From assembly GCA_029448655.1 (NCBI GenBank), contig JACCLO010000003.1, positions 1,426,001 to 1,490,000 of the forward strand: a DNA stretch of 64,000 nucleotides, given 5' to 3'. The stretch is from Wolfiporia cocos. Lineage: Eukaryota > Basidiomycota > Agaricomycetes > Polyporales > Phaeolaceae. Positions 24,093 through 34,831 of the stretch are shown here, piece by piece. Position 1 is the stretch's first letter. Each line of letters begins with the position of its first letter. The notes beneath the pieces are model-generated. The model had not been told where the DNA came from. It was given only the letters and a program-made list of their open reading frames with translations, and did no database searches. Made by a program: the position numbers and the translations under genes.

Positions 24093-25811
24093 ATGGCCTC
24101 GCCTGCGAGTTCTCCCGCAATATTTGCCGTAGAGGCAATCACGCTTCTTGCGCAGGGGTGAGTACACTCTCAATAGTCTGTGCCACCCGTAGCTGACATC
24201 CCGCATGTCATTCCGTGCGTCAGTAATATCCAGTGCTACTGCTACATTACTGTCACTGGTAAGACAGGTTCAGTCATCCATTTCGCTACATGACAGAGGC
24301 ACGTACAGCACTTGTGGTCTACGAGCACATCGTCACTCTCGACCGCGAGGTTCTCGCTATTTGGCGATATCGGATGACTGGAGTCACAGTTCTCCTCCTC
24401 TTGAATAGATATGTACTCTTGTTGACCGCTGTCGTTGACGTGATTCAGACACTCAATTGGTCTTCCGACCAGGTGAGCCTCTGAATGCAGCGATGAGCAG
24501 AATCCTAACGACATCGGCAGAGGTTGGATGTTTCATTTACTGGCTCTTATAACGAATCTCGATCTAACATACATGCCTAGTTGTTACGCACAAGAAGTAC
24601 TGCATGATGTTGCGTACGTGCTACCGATAACAATCACAGCAGGTAAGACTTGAATCGTGGGCCAAGATAGTGCTATGTATGACATCCTGCTTACAGGATT
24701 TTCGGCACTTCGCGTCTATGCTATTGCGAGACAAAATTGGTTCTGGACTTTGTTGACGCTCATGACGGGCCTTGTGCCTGTCGCAACAAACACTGTGCGC
24801 ATCCATCTCACGACTCCTATACCTGTACACTGACTACTCAGCCGATCGAATGCCAGTATTCGTTCACCGCTAACGGTCGTCCCTATGGGGTAATGGTTGC
24901 TAGTGTACCGACATGCACTGCGAATACCTCTCTGCCTGAGGGTGTTTTCAATAGGTAAATAGCAATTCACAAGAACGGAAAGTCAAGCTGATCACATTCT
25001 CAGCTGTAAGCTCTCAAAGAGTTAGAATATACTAACTGCATTGATTTCACCTTCCACAGTGCTCATCGTTACGCGGATTTGCGCTATAGTCTCAGATTCT
25101 GTTGTGATCGCTGCTACGTGGTTGTATGCGCTACCGTGGGCAAAGCATATACCAGACACTGGAAGCAGGCCACCTCTGATGTTCATCATCCTCAGAGACG
25201 GTGAGATGATCGAGCACACTCCCAGCGAGCCTCTATTAATATGACAATCACAGGGACTGGATACTTCATGTATGCTTCTGCATTCACTACTCAGAGGGCA
25301 GGAATGATCGTGCACATTTAGAGCTCTCTTGCTACTGAATACGTCTCAAATTGTGACAGAACATTTGATCTATTCTGCAGGCTTGGATTCGGTTAGCCTG
25401 CATCTAAATCAATGCTATTCCCAAGCTGACTGTTGTTCACTCGAAGGGGAACTATATGTCGTTGTTCTTATCACCGTGAGTATGTTAACTAGCTAGACGG
25501 ATTGCTCGCTGTTAACTTTTAACAGGATCGCATCAATCCTGATCTCAAGGTTCATGTTAAATTTGCGCCAACACATTGATGAAGGGAATAGCACAGGATC
25601 CAATTTCCTATCGTTCGTGAACGAAAATACAAGATCTGGAGGGAGCATACATTTTGGAAATAGGCTGGTTGGAAACATGGGAGCTCCTCTCGACCATAGC
25701 ATTTCTAACAGCTTGCTCTTTGACGACGGCGGCGAACTCGGCTCAGATCATGCTGGTTGCAATGAGGAATTTGTGAGTATACTAGCATATGTTGCACTAT
25801 ACGCAATGTAA
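24093..25811 (+). CDS. DUF6533-type multi-pass membrane protein, unit 2
   Basis: Second DUF6533 copy, starting ATGGCCTCGCCTGCGAG like unit 1. It has LVVYEHIVTLDREVLAIWRY, LNRYVLLLTAVVDVI, AYVLPITITAGFSALRVYAI, VLIVTRICAIVSDSVVIAA and ISRFMLNLRQHIDEG, with the same intron positions. The C-terminal tail (SIHFGNRLVGNMGAPLDHS) is hydrophilic. It shares with unit 1 the unclear splice after LNWSSDQ. I see no other lesion. Expression and function are unknown. Confidence 0.7.
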
Positions 25812-26842
25812 CTAGATTCTCAGATAGTAGAATCAACACTACGCGATGCTCAGGGTCACGAGGAGTATGAGAATGCAGGAGAGGATGTCGAGAATGTGGG
25901 AATCATCGTCACATCTTGAGCTTTCTGGTCGACAGGAAGCGAACTCTGTGCAGGCTTGGCCGGTATGAAGCTTCGTCACTGGATGTAGAAAGAGGGTGCA
26001 TTGAGCGCATTGTCTGCGAATGCAGGCCTGATAGTAGTTTCTTGATTGGCGCTTGGTCGTACCAATAGGACTAACATGCAATCTGGAGGTTTGCATCCAC
26101 TAGGCCTTGGAATCACACTCGTAAAGGGATCGCATAGGATAGTCAACACACGATCTCTCTCTCCCCTCTCCCCTCTATCTATCTATCTTGTCGATCTTGT
26201 CAATTTCTATCAATTTCTATCGTCTCATCGGTACACTATCGTCGTCGTCCACATAGTCGTGGCCCTGCTTCTACTTGGATATTCGAATTTTGTTGCAAAT
26301 TGGTAGTCCCTAGCAGCTTCACCTGCTGTCTACTTACAACTCCTTGCGGTACAGTTCACTTAGCGAGTATTGGACATGACAGGCTTCATCGATCTGCATG
26401 ATGTGCACGGTGCAAAAGTACTAATTCAGCATTCAGCAGTTGAGATCACGAGATCACCGCAAAGTACTTCTGAGGAAGCACAGCAATTTACTTGTGGCCG
26501 CACATGTGGCGGACATGTTGCATAATCAATTTAATCCATGACATATATACTTGCTGGCCGGATCGTTCGTATGACTATGCGTCAAATATACGCAATGATC
26601 CAGCGACCTTGCTGCTCGCGCAGAGTATGAAATCTCGACCGACCAATGGTGTAGACCATCGCAGGCTGATACGCCCTTCTCAATAGTGATGAAGAACAGC
26701 GATCGAAAGACCGCGCGCATATATGCACTTCAGCTGTCCGCGGAATGTCTTTAATCCTTCCACGCCATCTTCTATCAGCAGCGAACAGTCAAGTCTCAAG
26801 GGTTACAATCATGTAACTTACTTTTCGTCGAACACCCACACA

Positions 26843-27704
26843 TCAACCCGATCGCTTGTCCCACCTCTCCACACTCTTCACCGGCGCCCACGCGTCCTCC
26901 TCCTCCCGGCCATCCGCGTCCCTCCCAAGGAGCAAGCACCACGTGTCCTCCGCCACCGCCCACAGTGCGCGCCGCGCCGTCCTCTTAGTGTCAACACGAG
27001 CGCACGCCGCGGGCGCAGTCGGGACACCGTGCGCGCCTACCGTCGCGAGCGTGTAATGGGAACCGTACTCGCTGTTACAATGCCACAAAGTCAGCAGCGA
27101 GCCTCTACGAGAGGGCAGGGAACGGAAGAGAGGGGGACGCGCATGAGCGCGGTCGCGACGACCGCCACGGACTACGGGGAGAGGAGGCCCATCCATCGGA
27201 TGTACGTCGCGTCTGCGACAGACGCATGCGCGTGCGGCACGTATACGACGATGTACGGGTCGGTGGTGTCGCCTGCGCGCAGCCTTCCATGGCCGAGCGA
27301 GCGAGATGAGCCGGGCGTGAGGGAGAGGGGAGGCGCGGCTCACCGCTGCACATGCAGGCCCGCCAGGCCCGCCCATTCGAAGAGCACGGCGACGTCCTCC
27401 TCCCAAACCACCTATGCGTCCGCGTCATAGACAATTGTATGGCGGGCAGCGCCATGATGGTCGGCGTGACTACGTGTTCAGGGAGCCTTCCAAGAGTTGA
27501 AAGTGCGGGACTGTGGAGAGTTACCGTACGTATATGTGAGACCGATCGCTGAGACGCAGCGCACCTGCCTGCAAGGTGTAGAGCACGCGCCAGGGACCGC
27601 GGCGCGCATCCCAATCCGATAGCGACGCGTGCTGCCTTTGGCACAAGGTGGTCACGTTGAGAGGCGCGACTTCCGCGGCAACGTCCGGAGCAGAGCATGG
27701 TGCT
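26843..27704 (-). pseudogene. Rpp40-like gene of unit 3, C-terminal part
   Basis: Encodes the equivalents of GVPTAPAA, EDTWCLLLG and ERWDKRSG on the minus strand, in frame 26843-27090, with other segments in different frames. Its 5' half is at 38226-38540. The copy was already decayed: KRSG replaces KRWG, segments are shifted, and the part coding for LTLAVDKITYEG is absent on both sides. It was then interrupted by the KDZ element. Confidence 0.6.
27697..27704. repeat. Left target-site duplication of the KDZ element (ATGGTGCT)
   Basis: ATGGTGCT directly precedes CACCTGTACA. The same 8 bp follow TGTACAGGTG at 38218-38225. Units 2 and 5 show the empty site as a single CGCTCAC(C)GTATGTG context, which supports insertion between copies of these 8 bp. 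To my knowledge an 8-bp duplication is also reported for Zisupton-type elements. Confidence 0.9.
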
Positions 27705-29038
27705 CACCTGTACATTACCCAATCGATAGCTAATTAGCTTGGCCTACACGTGAGGCGCGCATAGCCAGTTAGCTTACAATTCGCGTTCAAGGCGTGCTGC
27801 CAGTTTCCTCCTGAGGTAGCTTGAGAAATTACCTTTTATAACAACATGTACTGTGAGCGCTGCCGACGGGGCGCTGCCGGCTCGGCACAGGATTCCCGCG
27901 CCCAACGACGCGCGCGCGCCCTTCGGCGCCTCGCCGCCGCCGTCGCGCACGATGAGCGCGGCTCCTACCTCAATACTCGGCCTTTTCGCACGGTTCTTTC
28001 TACGTTACTAGGTTAATAGATAGTCTGAATACGATTATGACAACGATTTGCGTAATATATGAGGTCTTTGGGGTGGATTGACGGGCGAATCCTTGGATGA
28101 CGCGGGACGGGCGGCCCGAGGCACGTGCAGCCTGGCGCGCGCCTCTCCTAGCGGCTGTCAGCGCCTAATGAGCCGCACGCCGCGCGCCCGGGGAAGCGCC
28201 CTATCGCGCCTGGGGAAGCGCCCTGCCGCCGCCGCAGCGCACGATGAGCACGGGTCCCGCGTCGACGGCAATCATTTCACGCGAATTTTTTTGCTTTCTA
28301 TAGTTCTCAAACGTTATAGATTCAATTGTAGAAATTAAATTCAAATAGAACTGATATTTGGGATGGATGGGTGGCCGGTTTGTGGATGACGCGCGCCCTG
28401 GAGCACGTGCACCGCTCGGCGCCTGCGCCCTCCAGTGGCTGTTGGCACCTAGTGATCGGCGCAGATGGCGCGCGTCTATCTTATCGGCTCAAGATGGCTC
28501 AGCAAACCTTCGTATGCCGAGTGTTCTCTTGCTCACCTTAGCTTTCCGATGGCTCTAATGATAAAATCCAAGCTGTCATCGAATCTGGTGTCCTCTGACA
28601 CCAGCTATCTCTTCAGGTGCGTTTTCTAACTCAGCTTACCATATCTTATCTAACGGGCGCTCCGTCCGATCTCCCATCCATCCCTCGACCTCAGTACAAA
28701 CACCAGCACTCCTAGTACGCCCAACTGGCGTGCTCTCTACGCGTCTTCGAAGACAGCGATTATTACCTACCACAGTCCTACGTCGACCGCAAGTTCAAGT
28801 TCAAGTGCGTATTTTAATTCAGCTTACCATATCTTATCTAACGGGCGCTCTGCTCGATCTCCGATGCATCCCTCAACCTCAGTACAAACACCAGCACTCC
28901 TAGCGAATCTAGGCTACCTCTCCGATGGCTCTAATGATAAAATCCAAGCTGTCATCGAATCTGGTGTCCTCTGACACCAGCTATCTCTTCAGGTGCGTTT
29001 TCTAACTCAGCTTACCATATCTTATCTAACGGGCGCTC
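27705..29038 (+). repeat. Left 1,334-bp terminal inverted repeat of the KDZ element
   Basis: Pairs with 36884-38217. Contents: a GC-rich outer part (27860-28450), then nearly 500 bp with two copies of a block running from ATAAAATCCAAGCTGTC to ACGGGCGCTC; a third partial copy lies just inside the TIR to about 29150. It also holds a 70-bp stretch derived from the transposase gene (about 28713-28790): a piece matching 30414-30439 is joined to a piece matching 30612-30660 at the shared TACGCGT. The short ORFs in the GC-rich part look non-coding. Confidence 0.92.
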
Positions 29039-29414
29039 TGCTCGATCTCCGATGCATCCCTCGACCTCAGTACAAACACCAGCACTCCTAGCGAATCTAG
29101 GCTACCTCTCCGATGGCTCTAATGATAAAATCCAAGCTGCTATCGAATTCGCTATCTGTCTAAGACGAGTTTGTCTCTTTTGCTGTACTGATTGTTCTCT
29201 ACGTTCCTGACTTCTCGCCGATCGTGATCGATTGATCTCTTGCGCTTCGTTTCTTTTCGGAGCGCCAGGTCTTTGATCTCCGTTATCCATCACGTGCTGT
29301 AATAATACATTGTGCGAAGTGCTCGTCTTCCCTAAGCCTGAGCGTGCGCGCTGCTTCTGAGGGCTTTCTCTGTTCCTGCTTTCCTTCTAAATACTACTTG
29401 CTGTATATATCTCC

Positions 29415-32400
29415 ATGAGCAATCGCAGGGGACTCTCTCGTAAGGCTACGGTGTCTTGTGGGCAAGGCATAGGCAAGTCCTCAGTAAGTAAGGTCATGAA
29501 CCAGCGCGAACTATTCAAGGAGAGGAAAAGAGTTAGAGAGCGTTACGAGATGTGTCTTTCCGGTGCGTAATACATATTTCTTCTGTATTTCGCGATTTTA
29601 CGTCTGCATCCGCACTTGGTCCCCAATCGCGCAAGGCGCTCGCTGAAATGTGTGGCGACAATCAGCCAATGGATATCGACGACACGACATCAATTCATGA
29701 TTGGATGGGCGACGCTTTGCAGGATGATGAGGAGTGGGAGACCCTTCCAGGCGAGGTTAGAAATAATGCGGACTTCATGTATGCGCTACGGGACATTGCA
29801 GGATCGCGGTGCGTAGCAAAGTGCTTGACTCGTCCTTCAACTAATCTTAGCAGGCTGTACAAGCTGAGGAAGAGGAACGATGGGCGTACTTGGCGTCAGC
29901 GCACGCAAAACATGGACGAAAATTGGCGGCTTGTACTCCCGGAGATCACGGAGGCGTACGTCGACTGGCGGTATTCCGATTGCAGACCGAATGCCGATCT
30001 GCTACCTTCGCGTTATGACTTCGAGATCAACGTTTTCGATATATACTCTTTAGAAACGTCCGTCCATATCCGGCGCCCTCCTGAGGCGCGCTCTGTTGCG
30101 GAGGCAATCGTCATGTATGGGTACCTCGGCACGACCCCGATTAATCCCTCGCTGGCGATATCATTAAGGACTCTGGAGCTTATGTTTTCTCTGAGACTTT
30201 TCAAAGCCTCTCTTAGTATTGAATCTGTCTGTAAAGTGATCTGCTATTTGTACAAGGTAGGAGAGAATCAGTTCAGAACTGTCGGTTACTCACTCTATGT
30301 TCAGACTCCATACAGACAAGAATTGAGGACCGCCATTTCAGACGCGTTTGACATATATCTGCGCATGCGGCGTATAGTAGACAAGCAGGTTCTAGCTGCA
30401 TTAGGACGCGATACGCCCAACTGGCGTGCTCTCTACGCGTGTCCGGCTTGCGGATATGAGGTACGTTGTTGCCGATCTGTCTATTCGCATACTAATTAAC
30501 TTTAGCTTGATGGCGAGCCACCCATGAAATGGAAGCGGCTCATCTGTATGGACGGCAACAATTCTTTGAAACGTCTGGCTACCATCAACGGACGTATGCG
30601 GGGCGATGTACGCGTCTTCGAAGACAGCGATTATTACCTACCACAGTCCTACGTCGACCGCTTCGCGGACGAGGTCCAATCCCGTAGGCAGCCGCGAAAC
30701 AACCCATCAGAAAATGATAGCGAAGACGAGGATGACGTCGCTCAGGGCGGCGAGGGTGATCCGACCGACGGCGCGGCGGATGGGTCAGCATATGAACCTT
30801 GTACCAAGAATTGGAAGGCGGCAGCGTCCGATGAAAAAAAGAGAATGTGGGGCATTTTTGATGAGTGTGGAATTTTTGCCAGTGCCTGTCGGCACGGTTT
30901 TATACTGTGGATTACTGATATGATACAAAGTGGCGAACTGTAAGTACTATTTTATTTTCTGTCTACTTTCTGACATTTTATCAGTGCCAAGTATCCCCTC
31001 TCTACAATCTCCAAGGTACTTGAAGTATTCGGAGACCGCGTTCTTGTCGGATACGACATAGGATGCGAATTTGAGGGCACGATCAGGCGCAGCTCACTGG
31101 GGTCGCGATGGCAATCCAACGGATGCCGATGCTGTGTAAATGCATTCCATGGATATACTCACTGTTATCCATGCCAGACGCGAAACCACCCCAATGTAAT
31201 TGAGGGCGCCGGGATAGAGGATTTGGAGACCCTCGAACGTATATTCAGCTCTTCCAACAGTCTCGCGTCGATTACGCGTCATGCGTCAGCATATCGGCGC
31301 CGCCTCCTTATCGACACTTATTTCCGACAATGGGATGATGAGAAGTACACAAACCTGTCTACAATGATCCTCAATAACTATAAGCAGGCCTTGGACATGA
31401 TAGAATCCGAATCCCTTGCACTGGATGAAGCCATGAGGTCACTCAAAATCACTCGAAATGAAATTGATGCCTGGCACGAAGAAGAACGCGCATACTTTCA
31501 GCAGCTCGGGAGCGAGTCCGCCGAACATGTTCACGCAATAGCGTACGTCGAGGCGTTACAAGAGTTACGTGAGACAACCGCGGAGCTTGAGGGCGTATCG
31601 ACCCAATTCTATCGTACCGCGCCCGCAGAAATTCGTTTTGCCCCGCCTACAACAAGTGCGGTCGATTACAATGCTGATACATCGCGTACCCGGAAACTCG
31701 AGACCAGGCGCAAATATCTACGCGAACGCCAAGCGACGCTCACGCGTGAGGTCACAGAGATGGAGGCGCAGTTGGGTATTGCCAAGCGATGGGAGGTCAC
31801 AGATTATGAGTATACGGAAACATTGAAGTATATGGCAACACGACAGTATCACCGCGCATTAGAAAACCTTCACCGCCTTGTCATACAACGTCTGTTCGAG
31901 TTGCACAAGATGAATATCGCGCGATCGGGTGAGTATTTAGCTGTTCAACATCGCCACTTATCTGACGCGGTTGTGCAGGATATCGCGTCCGCACTCATAT
32001 CGCCAAGTCTTTACAAGCTCGTTCTAAGGCAATTCGGAATGCTGTCAAAGTATACAATAGAGCGGCCCTCAGCTTGGATCCACCGATGCCTACAGTGGAT
32101 TGGGAGCAGGTATCTCACTATAGCTTCCTTGATGAATTCCATTTACTACAGGACACTCGAAATGACGTTCGTGACAAGCCCTGGACAAGACCCGCTATCC
32201 GAGAAACAATGAGACAGGCTCGTAGGCTCGATCGCGCTCGCGAGGAATTAACGCGTTGCAATATTGAGGCGCATCGATTACATACGTCTATTTGCGACGA
32301 AGACGCGCATTTTACGAGGATATTGAACCACTTGAAGTCCGAAGGCTCTCAAATTTATGGCGCGGTTGCTGAATACTGCGAACGCCGTCGCAATATCAAC

Positions 32401-32703
32401 GCACGCCATCTCAAGCGACTTCAACAGTTATACGCGTTAAAGGGCTTCACCGGCACGCCGAGCCCTGGTGCTCGTAAAGGGGATGCGGCGATTGGTGGTG
32501 TATTGCTCGCGCAGACAGATAAAGCGGCAGAGAGTGCAGCGCGAGTGGGCAGGATCGCTACTCGAGTAGAGACAGGCGGAAGCAGGGCAGAGGGCGAGGT
32601 TAGTGTAGAGACAAGAATTTCAGATGACGAGGGAGACGAAGACGACGAGGGAGAAGCGGAAGTGGATGCACTAGTGGATTTTGTATGTAACCTTGCCATG
32701 TAG
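29415..32703 (+). CDS. KDZ transposase (CxC1-type cysteine-cluster family)
   Basis: Catalyses movement of the element. Main exons: 29636-29808, 29851-30460, 30506-30939, 30985-31928 and 31979-32703. With a first exon 29415-29483 the total is 2955 nt (984 residues), but the 5' end is uncertain. That model needs a 152-bp intron that hides an open stretch (SKVMNQRELFKERKRVRE), and no other splice keeps frame. Features: an acidic EEWETLP, then RTWRQRTQ, then CPACGYE closing the N-terminal domain. The catalytic core has LICMDGNNSLKR (first Asp), VGYDIGCEF (second Asp) and EGAGIEDLETLERIFSS (Glu), with the zinc-binding-like NAFHGYTHCYPCQ between. A long charged, coiled-coil-like C-terminal half and an acidic tail (DDEGDEDDEGEAEVD) follow. 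This order is that of KDZ transposases of mushroom fungi. No internal stop, so it may be active. Confidence 0.92.
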
Positions 32704-33088
32704 TTGCACTCAAACAATCCTTGAATTAGTGGTGAGGCGGCTGCTTCTCACATATTGCATTGCTGCATTCAATCAACTCACGAGAACTTGGGTTATTCAT
32801 TTTCTAAGCTAATAAATTGTCATCTTATGTGTTCAGACATAGAACAAGCTCAAATAGCATCCAATTTTGCATGTGGCCAAAAGGGACGCAGCAGGCGAGC
32901 GAGATGGTAGTGGGGAGTGGACGCTGATCGAGCTGAGACGCGACTCGCGACTCGCGACTCATGCTCTCCACTGAGCATGAGTCGCGAGTCGCGAGTCGCG
33001 TCTCAGCTCGATCAGCGTCCACTCCCCACTACCATCTCGCTCGCCTCACGTCTCATTTCAGTCACACTCACTATTGCTGTTACTCAAC
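32704..33088. promoter_or_regulatory. Intergenic region with a giant hairpin, promoter of the viroplasmin-domain gene
   Basis: A 385-bp spacer. Its main feature is the perfect inverted repeat at 32893-33046, whose right arm ends 42 bp upstream of the start codon at 33089. The pyrimidine-rich stretch CACTCACTATTGCTG just before the ATG fits a transcription start or leader. Overlapping ORFs on both strands here start with the same residues only because of the palindrome and are not genes. Confidence 0.5.
32893..33046. repeat. Perfect 74-bp inverted repeat with a 6-bp loop
   Basis: Arms 32893-32966 and 32973-33046 are exact reverse complements; the loop is TCCACT. The arms include three direct repeats of ACTCGCG. 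Such a structure would extrude as a cruciform or, if transcribed, fold into a long double-stranded RNA stem. Confidence 0.97.
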
Positions 33089-34405
33089 ATGTCTGGCCCT
33101 TGTGTAGTTCTTGGAGGCTCCCAACCTGGAATTTACGACGTCCGGTAAGTGCATATTATTATGGCAAATGGCGTGAAGGTTGACGTTTGCTCGACAGCCC
33201 ACGAGGACTTGCTGAGAAGCACTGGCCCTATCCGTTTCCGATCGTCATTCATTGCAACAATCAAACAGAAGCGGAGAAGCTCTACCATATTCAAGAGAAG
33301 CACTTCAAATCCGCGATGACCGATGATCCTCCGGCGCATATCGTTACGCAGATCGTCGAGAATTTGCATGACTCCCGGGCACTCGGCATCATCGAAGGTC
33401 TTCTCGACGTCAAGAGTTTTCATGTAGTTTTATATGGACGCAAAACTGGTATATTCTTCAAGTGGTAAGACATTATATTGCATGCAATATATTCTTGAAC
33501 CTATCGACCATCAGGGATCAAGTCTACCCCCTTACCCATGGCTTCTCTGGCCAGCAACACAAATCTTTCAAAACGCTTGCCGACGCGATCAAATATTACT
33601 GCTACAAAGGTGCAGAGTCGCTTAACGTAGGAGGAAACGTTACCGATATTTCGGAGAACGTGGACGGTGCGTCGTTAGCAGGTTGTGTTGCAGACTTATG
33701 AATTTATGACATGTCTAGAAGCTGCAACAGAAGGGTTAGACAACGTGATGTCCCAGATGTCAGGTGTGTATACCTTGATGTATGTGTGTTCCAAGCCACA
33801 TGATTACATTGTTAACAATCACAGGATTATCTCTCGGGGAAAGCGTGTCCCAGAGCTCCGGGACGGCTCGCCAGCGTCCCCAAGGTCGTGCCGAATCGCA
33901 AGCAGCATATGTTCGCCATCTTCCTGTTCACGCAATGCCTCGCAACACAACTGTCAACACACACGCGCACGCAACGTCTCGTCCCGCGGTCGTCCATGCG
34001 CCCGCGGCCCCTCATCTCCCCATTCGTACGTGCGAGCAGGACATGATACGACCCTACACCCAGCACTTCCTTCCCCCGCCACCGCGCAGTACAGATAGGG
34101 GGGCCGAGCAACTTCTACAGCCCGCAGAGTGGGTGCACTACGTCGAACGAGGGTTTCGCGAAGTCACCCGTGTTCACACAGGGCAGCGCCCAGCTCTGCG
34201 CGATATTCCTATTGCGTCGCTCGGACTGCTTACTGACTATTACATAGAGACTCACGGGTACGATACGGAGACACGCCTGAGAATCGTTCAGGCTATCACC
34301 TACTCCAATTCTCGCGAGGAGTTCACGTCGACGTTGGCACCATACGGTGCCAACATCTCTGAGATGGACTTCCTTTACTACATTTACGAGCTCGGAAATC
34401 TATAG
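33089..34405 (+). CDS. Cargo protein with an RNase H1 N-terminal / viroplasmin-type domain
   Basis: Five exons (33089-33144, 33198-33464, 33515-33666, 33719-33763, 33825-34405) total 1101 nt, exactly 366 codons plus stop. Residues about 95-145 read FHVVLYGRKTGIFFKW, then THGFSGQQHKSFKTLADA. This is the pattern of the hybrid-binding domain of eukaryotic RNase H1 and of caulimovirus viroplasmin (human: RRGRKTGVFLTW, then FKKFATEDEA). An earlier stretch (CVVLGGSQPGIYDV ... EAEKLYHI) could be a diverged second copy. No RNase H catalytic domain follows: the rest is a Pro/Ala/His-rich linker and a helical C-terminal domain (WVHYVERGFREVTRV to YYIYELGNL) that I do not recognise. Inferred role: binding RNA-DNA hybrid or double-stranded RNA during transposition or silencing. 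It lies co-directional between the transposase and the HMG-like gene. Confidence 0.82.
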
Positions 34406-34831
34406 TTAGTCTTGCAACCCAGTCGCAATAGAACACCGTAATCGTTGGGTCCGCTAAGCTGCTAGAGAAGGAAGTTATCCTGGCACGCATCGTCCCATGC
34501 GTCTGCAACCTCTGCCAAGACAACTCCCAGCACGTCCGCGCTGCACTCGCAAACCAGATTAGTAACCGTGCGCCACTGCTCGGAAAGGACTCCACAATAG
34601 AGCATCTGCTTCCCTTGTTCCTCCATCGAATGAATGCCACAGTCTGTACAGACTGTGGCTAAGAGTGTGGCTGAACACTGGGACCATCACGTGTGCGCAA
34701 AGAAAATTCTTCTCGTCTTCGCTTCTTGACTTCTCGACTTCTCGACTTCTTGACTTCTCGCCCACGTTCTGCTTCCTCATCATTCAAAATCAAATCTCGC
34801 GCTCTCACGTTCTCGGGCCTCGTAGGCCGCT
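34406..34831. promoter_or_regulatory. Intergenic region upstream of the HMG-box-like gene
   Basis: About 425 bp without a gene. A short tandem run of CTTCTCGA-type 9-10 bp repeats lies at 34727-34760, and the inverted pair CCACAGTCTGT/ACAGACTGTGG at 34639-34660 makes a small palindrome. This is presumably the promoter of the gene at 34832. Confidence 0.4.

Larger units (their letters stand above)
20767..26400. repeat. Array unit 2
   Basis: Second direct copy, with the most complete Rpp40-like gene of the array (21186-22641), the linker (22790-24010) and a DUF6533 gene (24093-25811). The tail from 25812 holds a minus-strand Cys-rich ORF also seen at 20143-20460 and 56775-57089, then CT-rich microsatellite-like DNA (26130-26230). 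Confidence 0.8.
26401..27704. repeat. Array unit 3, left part, cut by the KDZ element
   Basis: This copy aligns with the start of unit 2 (20767 onward) and stops abruptly at 27704, where the KDZ element begins; the alignment resumes at 38226. Together the two flanks give one uninterrupted unit once a single copy of the 8-bp duplication is removed. Confidence 0.8.

Noticed and set aside
28078..28558. ORFs in the GC-rich part of the KDZ TIR (also mirrored at 37364-37844)
   Set aside because: Present in both arms as inverted copies, no domain, no intron signals; open only because of GC-rich composition.
32825..33183. Two opposite ORFs with the same N-terminus (MDADRAETRLATRDS)
   Set aside because: Produced by the perfect 74-bp palindrome, not by two genes.
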